Assembly (NCBI GenBank): GCA_022510385.1
Contig: JAFLTQ010000013.1
Span: 1-64,000, forward strand
Source of the DNA: Muribaculaceae bacterium
GTDB lineage: Bacteria; Bacteroidota; Bacteroidia; Bacteroidales; Muribaculaceae
Direction of reading: 5' to 3'
DNA length: 64,000 nucleotides
The position numbers and the translations under genes were made by a program. Of this stretch, positions 9,765 to 17,158 are shown piece by piece (position 1 is the stretch's first letter; every line of letters starts with the position of its first letter). Under the pieces are notes generated by a model, which was not told where the DNA came from, ran no database searches, and worked only from the letters and a program-made list of their open reading frames with translations.

Positions 9765-11261
9765 TCATTCAAATCTGCCTGTTCTTAAGGCTGTCACTTC
9801 CTCCTGGGTAAGGTATCTCCATCTGCCGCGAGGAAGATTTTTCTTGGTAAGACCGGCGAAATAGACGCGGTCGAGTTTGGTGACACGGTAGCCGAGATGT
9901 TCAAAAATTCTACGCACAATTCTGTTACGTCCGCTATGAATCTCGATTCCGGCTTGATTCTTGTCTGTTTCGCTCACATAACTGATGGCATCGGCGTGGA
10001 TTTCACCGTCGGGAAGCTCTATTCCGTCGGCAATCCGTTGCATATCCTCTTCGGAGATATCCTTGTCAGTCCAAACGTGATAGATTTTTTTCTTCACGAA
10101 TTTTGGATGAGTTAGTTTTGAGGCAAGGTCTCCGTCATTTGTCAGCAACAAGACGCCGGTAGTGTTCCTGTCAAGACGTCCCACGGGATAGATTCTCTCT
10201 TTGCAGGCATTCTTCACGATGTCGAGCACAGTGATTCTTCCGTTAGGGTCATCGCTTGTGGTGACGCAATCTTTCGGTTTGTTGAGCAAGACGTAGCATT
10301 TTCTTTCGGGCACAACTACCTTCTCATCGAATTCCACTACATCGTCACGTTTGATCTTGGTGCCTAATTCTGTGGTCACTTCGCCGTTTACTTTCACAAG
10401 CCCTTTTGAGATATACTCGTCGGCTTCCCTGCGAGAGCAAATTCCGGCATTCGCCATGTATTTGTTAAGTCTCACCTCTTCATTCGGATCGATATCATCA
10501 ATTATATAATCGATCTGTTTAGGGCGAGGTGTAAATTTCATATTATTACCTGCTTTACGGTAACCTCCCTGATTATATCCTCCTTGATTGTAGCCACCAT
10601 GATTATATCCTCCCTGTCGGTTTTGATAACCTCCCTGATTCCGGTTATAACCTTGATTGTAGCCCCCTTGACGGGTCTGATAACCTCCCTGATTATTTTG
10701 ATTGTGACCCTGGTTATATCCACCCTGATTGTAACCACCCTGGTTATAGCCGCCCTGACGGTTTTGGTAGTTACCTTGATTGTTTCTGTTATAACCCTGA
10801 TTATAACCTCGTTGGTTATAATTGCCCTGACGATTCTGATAGCCCCCTTGGCGATTCTGATAGTTGTTGTAATTTGGGCGCTGATAATTCTGGCGGGGCT
10901 GATAGACGCCCTGGCGTGGCTGATAAACCTCTACAGGTTGGTCGTTTGACGTATTCTCTACATCATTGCCATGGTCTGATAACTCATTATTCTGTTGAGC
11001 TCCCGGATAGGGTTGATAACCTTGATAGTTTTGATAACCCTGGTTTCGTTGATAACCCTGCTTCCCATTCTGATAATTACCTTGGAATCTGTTGTGGAAG
11101 CCTTGGCGTTGCTGATAGTTTTGACGCTGCGGGTCGTTTCTCTTCTCGTCGTTAGGATAGTTTACTTTTTCGTAACGAGTTTCTTCATTGCCCTCCTCAT
11201 TAAAACCGGCAGGAGGTACGCTCCCTATTCTGGGGCGTTTCGGTTTCTTTTCTGAATCCAT
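9765..11261 (-). CDS. rluB: RluB-type 23S rRNA pseudouridine synthase with long low-complexity N-terminal tail
   Basis: The C-terminal half (about residues 255-498) is a classic RsuA/RluB enzyme. An S4 RNA-binding domain ([22 protein letters not shown]) is followed by a pseudouridine synthase domain with the catalytic Asp in [22 protein letters not shown]. Such enzymes modify a uridine in 23S rRNA helix 89 or a related small-subunit site. The N-terminal ~240 residues are an unusual Gly/Asn/Gln/Tyr/Arg-rich tail made of units such as [12 protein letters not shown] and RNNQGNYQ, likely disordered and RNA-associating. The paralogue choice (RluB rather than RluF or RsuA) is by similarity, not proof. 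The gene lies directly upstream of asnS. Confidence 0.88.
   Translation of the reverse strand: MDSEKKPKRPRIGSVPPAGFNEEGNEETRYEKVNYPNDEKRNDPQRQNYQQRQGFHNRFQGNYQNGKQGYQRNQGYQNYQGYQPYPGAQQNNELSDHGNDVENTSNDQPVEVYQPRQGVYQPRQNYQRPNYNNYQNRQGGYQNRQGNYNQRGYNQGYNRNNQGNYQNRQGGYNQGGYNQGGYNQGHNQNNQGGYQTRQGGYNQGYNRNQGGYQNRQGGYNHGGYNQGGYNQGGYRKAGNNMKFTPRPKQIDYIIDDIDPNEEVRLNKYMANAGICSRREADEYISKGLVKVNGEVTTELGTKIKRDDVVEFDEKVVVPERKCYVLLNKPKDCVTTSDDPNGRITVLDIVKNACKERIYPVGRLDRNTTGVLLLTNDGDLASKLTHPKFVKKKIYHVWTDKDISEEDMQRIADGIELPDGEIHADAISYVSETDKNQAGIEIHSGRNRIVRRIFEHLGYRVTKLDRVYFAGLTKKNLPRGRWRYLTQEEVTALRTGRFE
10541..11171 (-). repeat. coding low-complexity repeat region of the pseudouridine synthase
   Basis: About 600 bases encode repeated [14 protein letters not shown] and similar units, seen on the plus strand as recurring ttgattgtagccacc / tcctccctgattata. 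The antisense translation (track ORF 10584..10949) is hydrophobic and is an artefact of this repeat. Confidence 0.8.
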
Positions 11262-11604
11262 AATATTTAAAAAATCTCATATCCCCTCACGGGGTTAAAC
11301 ATTATTGTGCCTTCAAGGCATCTTTTCTCGTAGTGTTTAGTTATTAATTATATTTTTAGTTGTATTTTTAGTTATATTTTTAGTTGTAGCTTTTTTAGCC
11401 GTTATTGTAAGTTGTTATTACTACTTACTTTTTACTTCTTACTTATTACTTATTATTTATTGTTTATTGTTTATATCTCCTTCTGTTACCTTAACCGCGG
11501 CGGACGCGACAGGTCGCGTCCCTACAGAAGCTTCTTACTTTTTACTCATTACTCATTACTCATTACTCATTACTCATTACTTATTACTCATTACTTATTA
11601 CTCA
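11262..11604. other. intergenic region between rluB-type gene and adk, repeat-rich
   Basis: This 343-base gap holds no convincing gene. It contains ttagttgtattttt-type repeats (11340-11400), a palindromic repeat element (11464-11527) and a heptamer array (11539-11630) that runs into the 3' end of adk. Open frames here are translations of repeats. Confidence 0.7.
11464..11527 (-). repeat. dispersed palindromic repeat, copy A
   Basis: Its core is the near-perfect palindrome ggacgcgacctgtcgcgtcc (9-bp arms, 2-base loop). It is followed on the minus strand by gccgcggttaaggtaacaga and ataaacaataa. An almost identical copy lies on the plus strand at 23080-23143 and a diverged one at 23182-23232. 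Both regions are flanked by taagtaatgag-type heptamers. Confidence 0.85.
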
Positions 11605-11630
11605 TTACTTATTACTCATTACTTCTCTAC
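11539..11630. repeat. tandem heptamer array (ttactca / ttactta)
   Basis: About a dozen 7-bp units, alternately ttactca and ttactta, run head to tail. The right end overlaps the last codons of adk (…REVMSNK), so the array has grown into, or reset, the gene's 3' end. Confidence 0.8.
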
Positions 11631-12198
11631 TTCTCTTGTCGAGTTCTTTTGAGATACTTTCAAAGATATGGCTGATTTCACGATTCCCGTCAATTGCCAC
11701 ATATTTATTTAGCTTTTTATAGTGGTCGCGTAGGGGAGAGGTTTGATTGTGATAAACCTTCAGGCGCTTTTTGATTGTCTCTTCATTATCATCTGTGCGT
11801 CCCGTCATCTTGCCCCTGTTGATCATTCTCTTCACGAGTTCATCGTCGGGCACTTCAAGACCTACAACAGCATGAAGTTCTTTACCTCTCTTTCCGAGAA
11901 GCTCATTGAGGGCCTCAGCCTGTGGGATAGTTCTCGGAAAGCCATCGAAGATAACCCCCGGCTTATCTTTGGCCTCATTTTCGATTACATCATCGAGAAT
12001 CTGAATCATCAGGTCATCGGGAATCAGTTGCCCTTCGTCGATATATGATTTAGCAATCTTCCCCAATTCGGTTTCTCTTTTGATATGATCACGAAGAACG
12101 TCACCTGTAGAGATGTGATGCAGGCCATATTTTTCGATTAATTTTTCACTTTGAGTCCCTTTGCCTGAACCCGGACCGCCAAAAAGCACAATATTCAT
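11605..12198 (-). CDS. adk: adenylate kinase (short form)
   Basis: Adk interconverts ATP + AMP and two ADP. The 197-residue protein has the P-loop GGPGSGKGT near its start, the AMP-binding STGDVLRDHI segment, FDGFPRTIPQAEAL and the catalytic Arg region MTGRTDDNEETIKKRL. The LID is the short type without a zinc finger, usual for Bacteroidota enzymes of about 190 residues. The last few residues (REVMSNK) are encoded by the intergenic heptamer array and are probably non-essential. It is followed upstream by a small four-helix gene and hpt, so purine salvage and nucleotide balance genes lie together. Confidence 0.97.
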   Translation of the reverse strand: MNIVLFGGPGSGKGTQSEKLIEKYGLHHISTGDVLRDHIKRETELGKIAKSYIDEGQLIPDDLMIQILDDVIENEAKDKPGVIFDGFPRTIPQAEALNELLGKRGKELHAVVGLEVPDDELVKRMINRGKMTGRTDDNEETIKKRLKVYHNQTSPLRDHYKKLNKYVAIDGNREISHIFESISKELDKRSREVMSNK

Positions 12199-12212
12199 TT
12201 TCTTTGTTTAAA

Positions 12213-12247
12213 TATGGAGTTTTGAGTTTTGAGTTTTGAGTTAAGTT
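12213..12247. repeat. heptamer run gagtttt upstream of adk
   Basis: Three to four tandem gagtttt units (ggagttttgagttttgag...) lie in the short gap between the four-helix gene and adk. Confidence 0.7.
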
Positions 12248-12254
12248 ACTTCTT

Positions 12255-12545
12255 TTATGTTTTCGAAATCGAATATTTGAGAGAACGAATCATTGAATTT
12301 ATTTCTCTGACTTCTCTTATATAATCATTGATTTCCCTAAAATCTCCAAATTCCAATTCCTGACATAATATTAACTGGGTTTCAATTTCTCCACAAGAAC
12401 CTCTTGCTGCTCTTTTTATTTGATCAATTAATCTAAATTTCTCATCTTCCGGTAATTGTTTAGTAAACTTATATAGTGTTTTTACAAGGTTTATAGACCT
12501 CTGCCAAACTAATAAATTTTTAAAATCACTATATTTTATTTCCAA
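12255..12545 (-). CDS. four-helix bundle protein with internal deletion
   Basis: This 96-residue protein belongs to the four-helix bundle (S23/Avd-like) family, usually about 115-125 residues. It starts canonically (YSDFKNLLVWQRSINLVKTLYKFTK) and reaches DQIKRAA, but then jumps straight to RGSCGEIETQLILCQEL. The conserved segment normally between them (SIPSNIAEG ... EF..FL.IA, about 27 residues) is absent, in frame. That segment contributes the second helix, so folding is probably altered. Family members are common in Bacteroidota genomes; their cellular role is unclear. The gene sits between adk and hpt and may be a decaying passenger. No stop or frameshift is present. Confidence 0.7.
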   Translation of the reverse strand: MEIKYSDFKNLLVWQRSINLVKTLYKFTKQLPEDEKFRLIDQIKRAARGSCGEIETQLILCQELEFGDFREINDYIREVREINSMIRSLKYSISKT

Positions 12546-12592
12546 AATATAACAACTTCTCTATAATCTTTACCAATGTAAAATCTTAATCT

Positions 12593-12643
12593 CTCACAAC
12601 TCCCAACTCACAACTTACAACTTACAACTCACAACTCTCAACT
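12593..12643. repeat. heptamer run acaactc/acaactt
   Basis: About six tandem 7-bp units (acaactc, ccaactc, acaactt) abut the 3' end of hpt, with the last unit reading into its stop region. Confidence 0.7.
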
Positions 12644-13195
12644 ATGTATATAGATATCTTTGAGGTTGCGGGCCTTTCCGTCAAGATCGAGGCCATATCC
12701 GATTATGAATTTCGATGGTATAGAGAATGCGATATAATCAGGGTTGAATCCGGTGCGGGAACTTTCAGGCTTATGTAGCAAGGTTACGAATCTTACTGAA
12801 GCAGGGTTTCTTTTCTTGAGGTCTTTCACCATCAGGTTAGCTGTAATCCCGGTGTCGACTATATCCTCTATTATAACCACATCTTTACCCTCGATATCTT
12901 CGTTAAGGCCATAAATTTGCTTTACGTTGCCGGTAGTGCCAGTGCCTTCGTAGCTTTTATATCTCACGAAAGCGATGGGAGCTTCATTGAGACCTGTTTC
13001 CCTGATAAGGTCGGCAGCGAAAATAAAAGCGCCGTTAAGAACACAAACAAATAAAGGGGATTTCCCCTCTAAATCACGGCGCAACTCTTGCGCCACACGT
13101 TTCACTTCGCGTTTTATATCCTCCTCTTTCAGGAAGGGGACGAACGAAAGGCCATCTATTTTTACCTTTTCTTCCATATCGACGCTATGCTCCAT
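12638..13195 (-). CDS. hpt: hypoxanthine phosphoribosyltransferase
   Basis: Hpt salvages hypoxanthine (and often guanine) to IMP/GMP using PRPP in the cytoplasm. The 185-residue protein shows the type I PRTase PRPP loop [17 protein letters not shown], the [13 protein letters not shown] pyrophosphate-binding segment, the flexible loop SYEGTGTTG, and the base-contacting tail [16 protein letters not shown]. Length is typical. A second in-frame ATG at 13177 (MEEKVKI) is an alternative start. Its position upstream of adk is compatible with a purine salvage role. Confidence 0.96.
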   Translation of the reverse strand: MEHSVDMEEKVKIDGLSFVPFLKEEDIKREVKRVAQELRRDLEGKSPLFVCVLNGAFIFAADLIRETGLNEAPIAFVRYKSYEGTGTTGNVKQIYGLNEDIEGKDVVIIEDIVDTGITANLMVKDLKKRNPASVRFVTLLHKPESSRTGFNPDYIAFSIPSKFIIGYGLDLDGKARNLKDIYIHS

Positions 13196-13377
13196 CTAAT
13201 TGGCTGTTATAGAGTTTCTCTCTGAAATCTACGACTTCTGATCGGATTGGTATAGTTTGACTACAAAATTACTAAAAAAGTGTTTAAAAAGCAACAACCG
13301 GAAGAGATTGATTGGGATTTTTTAAGTCTATTTTTAGGGTTGAGAATGGAGTATTAGACTTCCATTAATAAAGTAAT

Positions 13378-13404
13378 GAGGGCGAACCTTAAAGGCTCGC
13401 CCTC
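13378..13404. terminator. terminator after ompA-like gene
   Basis: Arms gagggcgaacc (13378-13388) and ggctcgccctc (13394-13404) pair over 10 of 11 positions around a 5-base loop, 37 bases beyond the stop of the OmpA gene. The T tract is short. Confidence 0.75.
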
Positions 13405-13440
13405 GTTTGAAGGAATTTATGGATTATATTCCAAAGAATA

Positions 13441-14592
13441 TTACTCAGCGATACAGATAGCAACGCGGTTTTGAACTGCGTCAGGATAAGGCTGATACAT
13501 GTCTTCGCCCATGCTCTTAACGATCATACGTGAAGCGGGGATGTAGTATTTCTCTTGAAGAGCTTTAGCAACAGCCTGGCTTCTTTGAGCGGAAAGACGA
13601 AGGTTGTAAGCCATAGAACCTGTACCCTTGTCAGCGTAACCTGTGATAGTTACAGTTGCATCCGGGTGGCTTTGGAGGTATTCAGCAACCTGAGCTACTT
13701 TCTCCATCTCTTGAGGACGGATCACGTATTGGTTGATGAGGAAGAATACGTCACGACGCAATACTTCTTTCTCCACTTTCTTTTCTTCTACCTGAACAGG
13801 CACTTCTACGATCTTTTCTACTACTTTCTCAACGATAACAGGTTCCTGAACCGGTTCTTCAATCACGCGAGTGTTTACGTTGTATTTCGGGCCGAAGCTC
13901 CAACCTACACCGAGAAGAGCGTTGAAATACCAGTCGGTATTGTCATAATGTTTTGAGTTGTAGTTATCGTTTACGATGTTAGCCATAAGCTCGAGACCGA
14001 TTTGAACGCGTGAGCTAACATTGAAATTAAGAGCGCAACCGAACTGGCTGAGGAATCTCCATTTACCGCCGCCCCATGCATTGAGACCTATACCGTCGCC
14101 GTAAGCGTCAGCGATAGATGCCTGAAGCTTCTGTGCATCTTTATTATGCCATGCATAGTTAACACCGAAACCTGCAAGAAGGTCTACTTCACAAAGACGT
14201 GTCGGGTTGTAGCCACCGATAAGGTTGGTGAGGTCAACAACTGCATCAAGTGTAGGAGCTACATAGTTCCATTTGTAGTAAGCAGTCTTTCCACCGTTCC
14301 AGAGATTTTCTACTGATGCATAAGGATTGATGGCGATTGCTCCACGGCTTGCCCATGCATTAACTGCAAGACGCATACCGATGTAAGGGTTGAACTTATA
14401 GCCGGCAGCTAATTGAGCGTTTCCGCTAAGGAGCTTGCCAAACTTGCCTTCACCAAGAGTTTCCTGACCTCCGATTTGGGCCTGCATAAACCAATGAGGT
14501 TTGAATACATATTCAGTGACTGTCTCCTGTGCGTTAGCGCACACACCTGCGAACAGGAGAGTAGCAGTCAGAAAAATTTTATTTAACTTCAT
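13441..14592 (-). CDS. OmpA-family outer membrane protein
   Basis: A 383-residue protein with a signal peptide (MKLNKIFLTATLLFAGVCANA), an N-terminal beta-barrel-like domain of about 230 residues rich in aromatic residues, a short linker with repeated valine/glutamate/lysine (VEKVVEKIVEVPVQVEE), and a C-terminal OmpA domain. The OmpA domain has the peptidoglycan-binding signature VTITGYADKGTGSMAYNLRLSAQRS ... VKSMGED. It should anchor the outer membrane to the cell wall. It lies 39 bases after the large lipoprotein gene, so the two are probably transcribed together and end at the hairpin at 13378-13404. High expression is likely for such a protein but is not proven here. Confidence 0.93.
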   Translation of the reverse strand: MKLNKIFLTATLLFAGVCANAQETVTEYVFKPHWFMQAQIGGQETLGEGKFGKLLSGNAQLAAGYKFNPYIGMRLAVNAWASRGAIAINPYASVENLWNGGKTAYYKWNYVAPTLDAVVDLTNLIGGYNPTRLCEVDLLAGFGVNYAWHNKDAQKLQASIADAYGDGIGLNAWGGGKWRFLSQFGCALNFNVSSRVQIGLELMANIVNDNYNSKHYDNTDWYFNALLGVGWSFGPKYNVNTRVIEEPVQEPVIVEKVVEKIVEVPVQVEEKKVEKEVLRRDVFFLINQYVIRPQEMEKVAQVAEYLQSHPDATVTITGYADKGTGSMAYNLRLSAQRSQAVAKALQEKYYIPASRMIVKSMGEDMYQPYPDAVQNRVAICIAE

Positions 14593-14631
14593 TTCCTAAT
14601 TTTTTTACAGTTTTACTAAACTACTCTCTAA

Positions 14632-16689
14632 TTATTTCACTTTTACGTAATAGTTCTGCATTGAGCAAACACCATGGTAGTCAACTGCCATATAGGTAAC
14701 AGTGAGAGTTTGGCCTGATTTAGCACTTGCAGGAAGAGCTACAGTTACATAGTCAGTGTCTCCTGAAAGCACTGTATTCAAGTCGCCTGTGTTGTCAGCA
14801 GCTGTAGCAGGAACGCCATCGATAGCTGTGATAGCAACATACTTCTTGTAAGCCGGAACGATGAGTTCGCCGTTGTATGAAGTAAGGAACATATCGAATG
14901 CACCACCAGCAACGATACCGTCTGTAGCAAGAGTAGACATGCCGGCTACACCACCGTCAACTGTCTCATAGAGAGCGCAGATCTGGAAGTATTTAGCAGG
15001 ATCTGAGATAACATCATTAATCCTGTTGGCAAATCTGTTGTAGTAGTCGATAAGTGACTGAAGTCTGTTGATCTTGGAGTCACTTGAGTAATCTTTAACC
15101 TTAGCCTGAAGTCTCTTTAACTGATCGTTAATTGTACCGATTGACTTGTTGATGCTGTCGATAACAGTGTTGATTTGTTTCTGTGAATCGTTACCTAATG
15201 ATTCAAGAAGGTCAGCTAAGAATGCATCCAAAGAACCCGGTTCCGGATCAGCAATACCGCTTGAACTGTATGAAAGTTCTGCTGTACCAATCTTTTCTCC
15301 ATTTTCATCATAGACTACAACTTCGATTGTGCCACCTTCTCCTGTATATTTGAACTCAACTTTAACAGGTTCAACCAAGTCGATGTCAGAGATCAAATCA
15401 TCAAGTTCATCGTTGATCTTCTTGATATAGTCTGAGAGCGGTGAGTTGAATGTAGGAAGCTGAGGATTGCCATCGAAACGATCTTTGATCTTGTTAGCAA
15501 GAGTCACACCGTTTGCATATGAGAGCGGATGAGCAACGATTGCTGCATAGTCATAACCGGTCTTATAAGTGTTGGCAGTTTCTGACTCTGTGAATTTAAC
15601 TTCGTCACCATCAAGCTCATAACCACCATCAGCCAAAGCAGTAGCCTCTTGTTCTTTCCATGATACTTCGAGTGCAAGAGCCGGAACTTTATTATTGACT
15701 GCATCAAGGAGAACTTTACCCAATGAAGCGATGTCAGCAAGGTCTTTGTTGCTCAAGAAGTTTTCGAAAGCATCTTTAACACTGCTCTTGTCAAATGCCA
15801 AGTAGAGATCCTCATAGTTTGACTCTGTAGCAGTAGCGCTCAAAGTATAAACACCGGGAACAGCAGCCTTAGTGCCGAATTTAATAGCCTCATCGTTTTC
15901 TCCGGGCTCATATTTAGCAAGTGCAAGTTCTTTATTAGCGCTGCTCAATACGGTTTCGCCGAGAGAGTTAACGAAATTATAGGTGTAAACCTTATCGTCA
16001 GAGAAGTCAACATCAGACGGGTTGATAGTAACGAGGGCGCCACCTAAGTTGCCTAACTCAACAGAACCGAGAGAAACAGGATCTGAGAAACCTTTAGATA
16101 AAGATTGAGCAGAGGCAATAGCGTTGATTGTGCTTAGAGCAGCCTCATCGTAACCCCATGCGATGTCTGAAGCATCAACTGCCGGGAAGTTTACGGAACC
16201 GTTGCTCGGTTTGAATTCGTAAGTAGCGAAAATTGTGCTGTTGATTCCAAGCGGAGTTGACAAGCCACCGAAAGCCGGGTTAACAACATGGCTAACTTCT
16301 ACAGAAGCGGGACGCATGTTGATGTTGTCGATGTTCGCAAGGTTAACTTGGATCTGTTGGAACCACTCTTCGCCCGGGAAGATTTCCTGGAAGAGGTAGT
16401 CATAAAGACCCTGAATGTAAGGTTCGAGTACATCCCAGTGATTGCCTGCAGGACCTTCCTTGATCATTTCCCAGATTTTGTCAAGATCTTGGTCGTCGAG
16501 CCAAGCTTGAAGATTGCTCTTGAAAGTATCATCTGTGAGATCACGGATAGCGTCCAATTGGTCTTGGAGGCTGATCTGGCCTACGAGGACGTCGTTTCTG
16601 AAGTCCTCATCCTTACAAGAAGTGAATGTTCCGACTCCACCGGCGGCTACAGCGAGCACCAGCAAGCCGTTGAGTAATTTTCTATTCAT
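14632..16689 (-). CDS. large surface lipoprotein of unknown function
   Basis: A 685-residue protein with a lipoprotein signal peptide: hydrophobic LLVLAVAAGGVG followed by FTSC, with the lipobox Cys near residue 25, then acidic residues (KDEDF) as in surface-exposed Bacteroidota lipoproteins. The rest is polar, with beta-rich stretches and a helical, coiled-coil-like segment (SINKSIGTINDQLKRLQAKVKDYSSD, about residues 510-560). I do not recognise an enzyme domain. It precedes the OmpA gene with a 39-base gap. A promoter candidate lies 200 bases upstream (16903-16934), giving a long leader. A structural envelope role is inference from the neighbour. Confidence 0.75.
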   Translation of the reverse strand: MNRKLLNGLLVLAVAAGGVGTFTSCKDEDFRNDVLVGQISLQDQLDAIRDLTDDTFKSNLQAWLDDQDLDKIWEMIKEGPAGNHWDVLEPYIQGLYDYLFQEIFPGEEWFQQIQVNLANIDNINMRPASVEVSHVVNPAFGGLSTPLGINSTIFATYEFKPSNGSVNFPAVDASDIAWGYDEAALSTINAIASAQSLSKGFSDPVSLGSVELGNLGGALVTINPSDVDFSDDKVYTYNFVNSLGETVLSSANKELALAKYEPGENDEAIKFGTKAAVPGVYTLSATATESNYEDLYLAFDKSSVKDAFENFLSNKDLADIASLGKVLLDAVNNKVPALALEVSWKEQEATALADGGYELDGDEVKFTESETANTYKTGYDYAAIVAHPLSYANGVTLANKIKDRFDGNPQLPTFNSPLSDYIKKINDELDDLISDIDLVEPVKVEFKYTGEGGTIEVVVYDENGEKIGTAELSYSSSGIADPEPGSLDAFLADLLESLGNDSQKQINTVIDSINKSIGTINDQLKRLQAKVKDYSSDSKINRLQSLIDYYNRFANRINDVISDPAKYFQICALYETVDGGVAGMSTLATDGIVAGGAFDMFLTSYNGELIVPAYKKYVAITAIDGVPATAADNTGDLNTVLSGDTDYVTVALPASAKSGQTLTVTYMAVDYHGVCSMQNYYVKVK

Positions 16690-17158
16690 TCCTTTTGTGT
16701 TTAGATTTAGTTGATATTATTGTTTTGTTTTGTGTGCTTATTGAGGCTTGTTTAATATGCATGGTGTTAAAATGCAAACTTTAAAGCAAGCCAAATCCCC
16801 CCATTCCTACGGTCGGGAGGCAAGTGCGTAATCGCTTGATTATTTGACAAAAAGCTTTAAAACCCATCGATTTTTTACCTAAGAACCTGTTGGATTTGGG
16901 TACAAATTTAAAACTCTTTAAGTTTTTATGCAAATAATTTCAAAAAAAATTAGAGTTATATTAAAAAATAATTATGAAAGCCCTCTGTTTGTAAGGCATA
17001 GGCTCGAATCTGCCAATAATTTAACGATAATAAAAAACAATTTGGGTAATAATGCGGATAATCATATTTAATTAAAACTTTATTTACTTTTTTATTGTTT
17101 TATTTGTAACCAAGGTTAAATAACCCGATACACAACTTACAACAAGCCAAACCCTCTG
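16690..17158. other. intergenic region between divergent lipoprotein and MFS genes
   Basis: A 469-base A/T-rich gap separates divergent genes. The minus-strand promoter at 16903-16934 is the only clear signal. A G/C-rich patch (about 16795-16835, with ccccccattcctacggtcggg) stands out from its surroundings but forms no strong hairpin. I see no small gene. Confidence 0.5.
16903..16934 (-). promoter_or_regulatory. promoter candidate for lipoprotein-ompA operon
   Basis: On the minus strand TTTG (16931-16934) is followed after 20 bases by TAAATTTG (16903-16910). This is an exact match to the Bacteroidota TTTG-N20-TAnnTTTG pattern. It implies a leader of about 200 bases before the start at 16689. 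Confidence 0.6.

Noticed and set aside
10584-10949. Hydrophobic ORF antisense to the pseudouridine synthase tail
   Set aside because: It is the reverse-strand reading of a Gly/Asn/Gln-rich repeat; hydrophobicity is a codon artefact.
11412-11675. ORF with LNRGGRDRSRPYR and LITHYSL repeats
   Set aside because: It is a translation of the palindromic repeat and heptamer array, not a gene.
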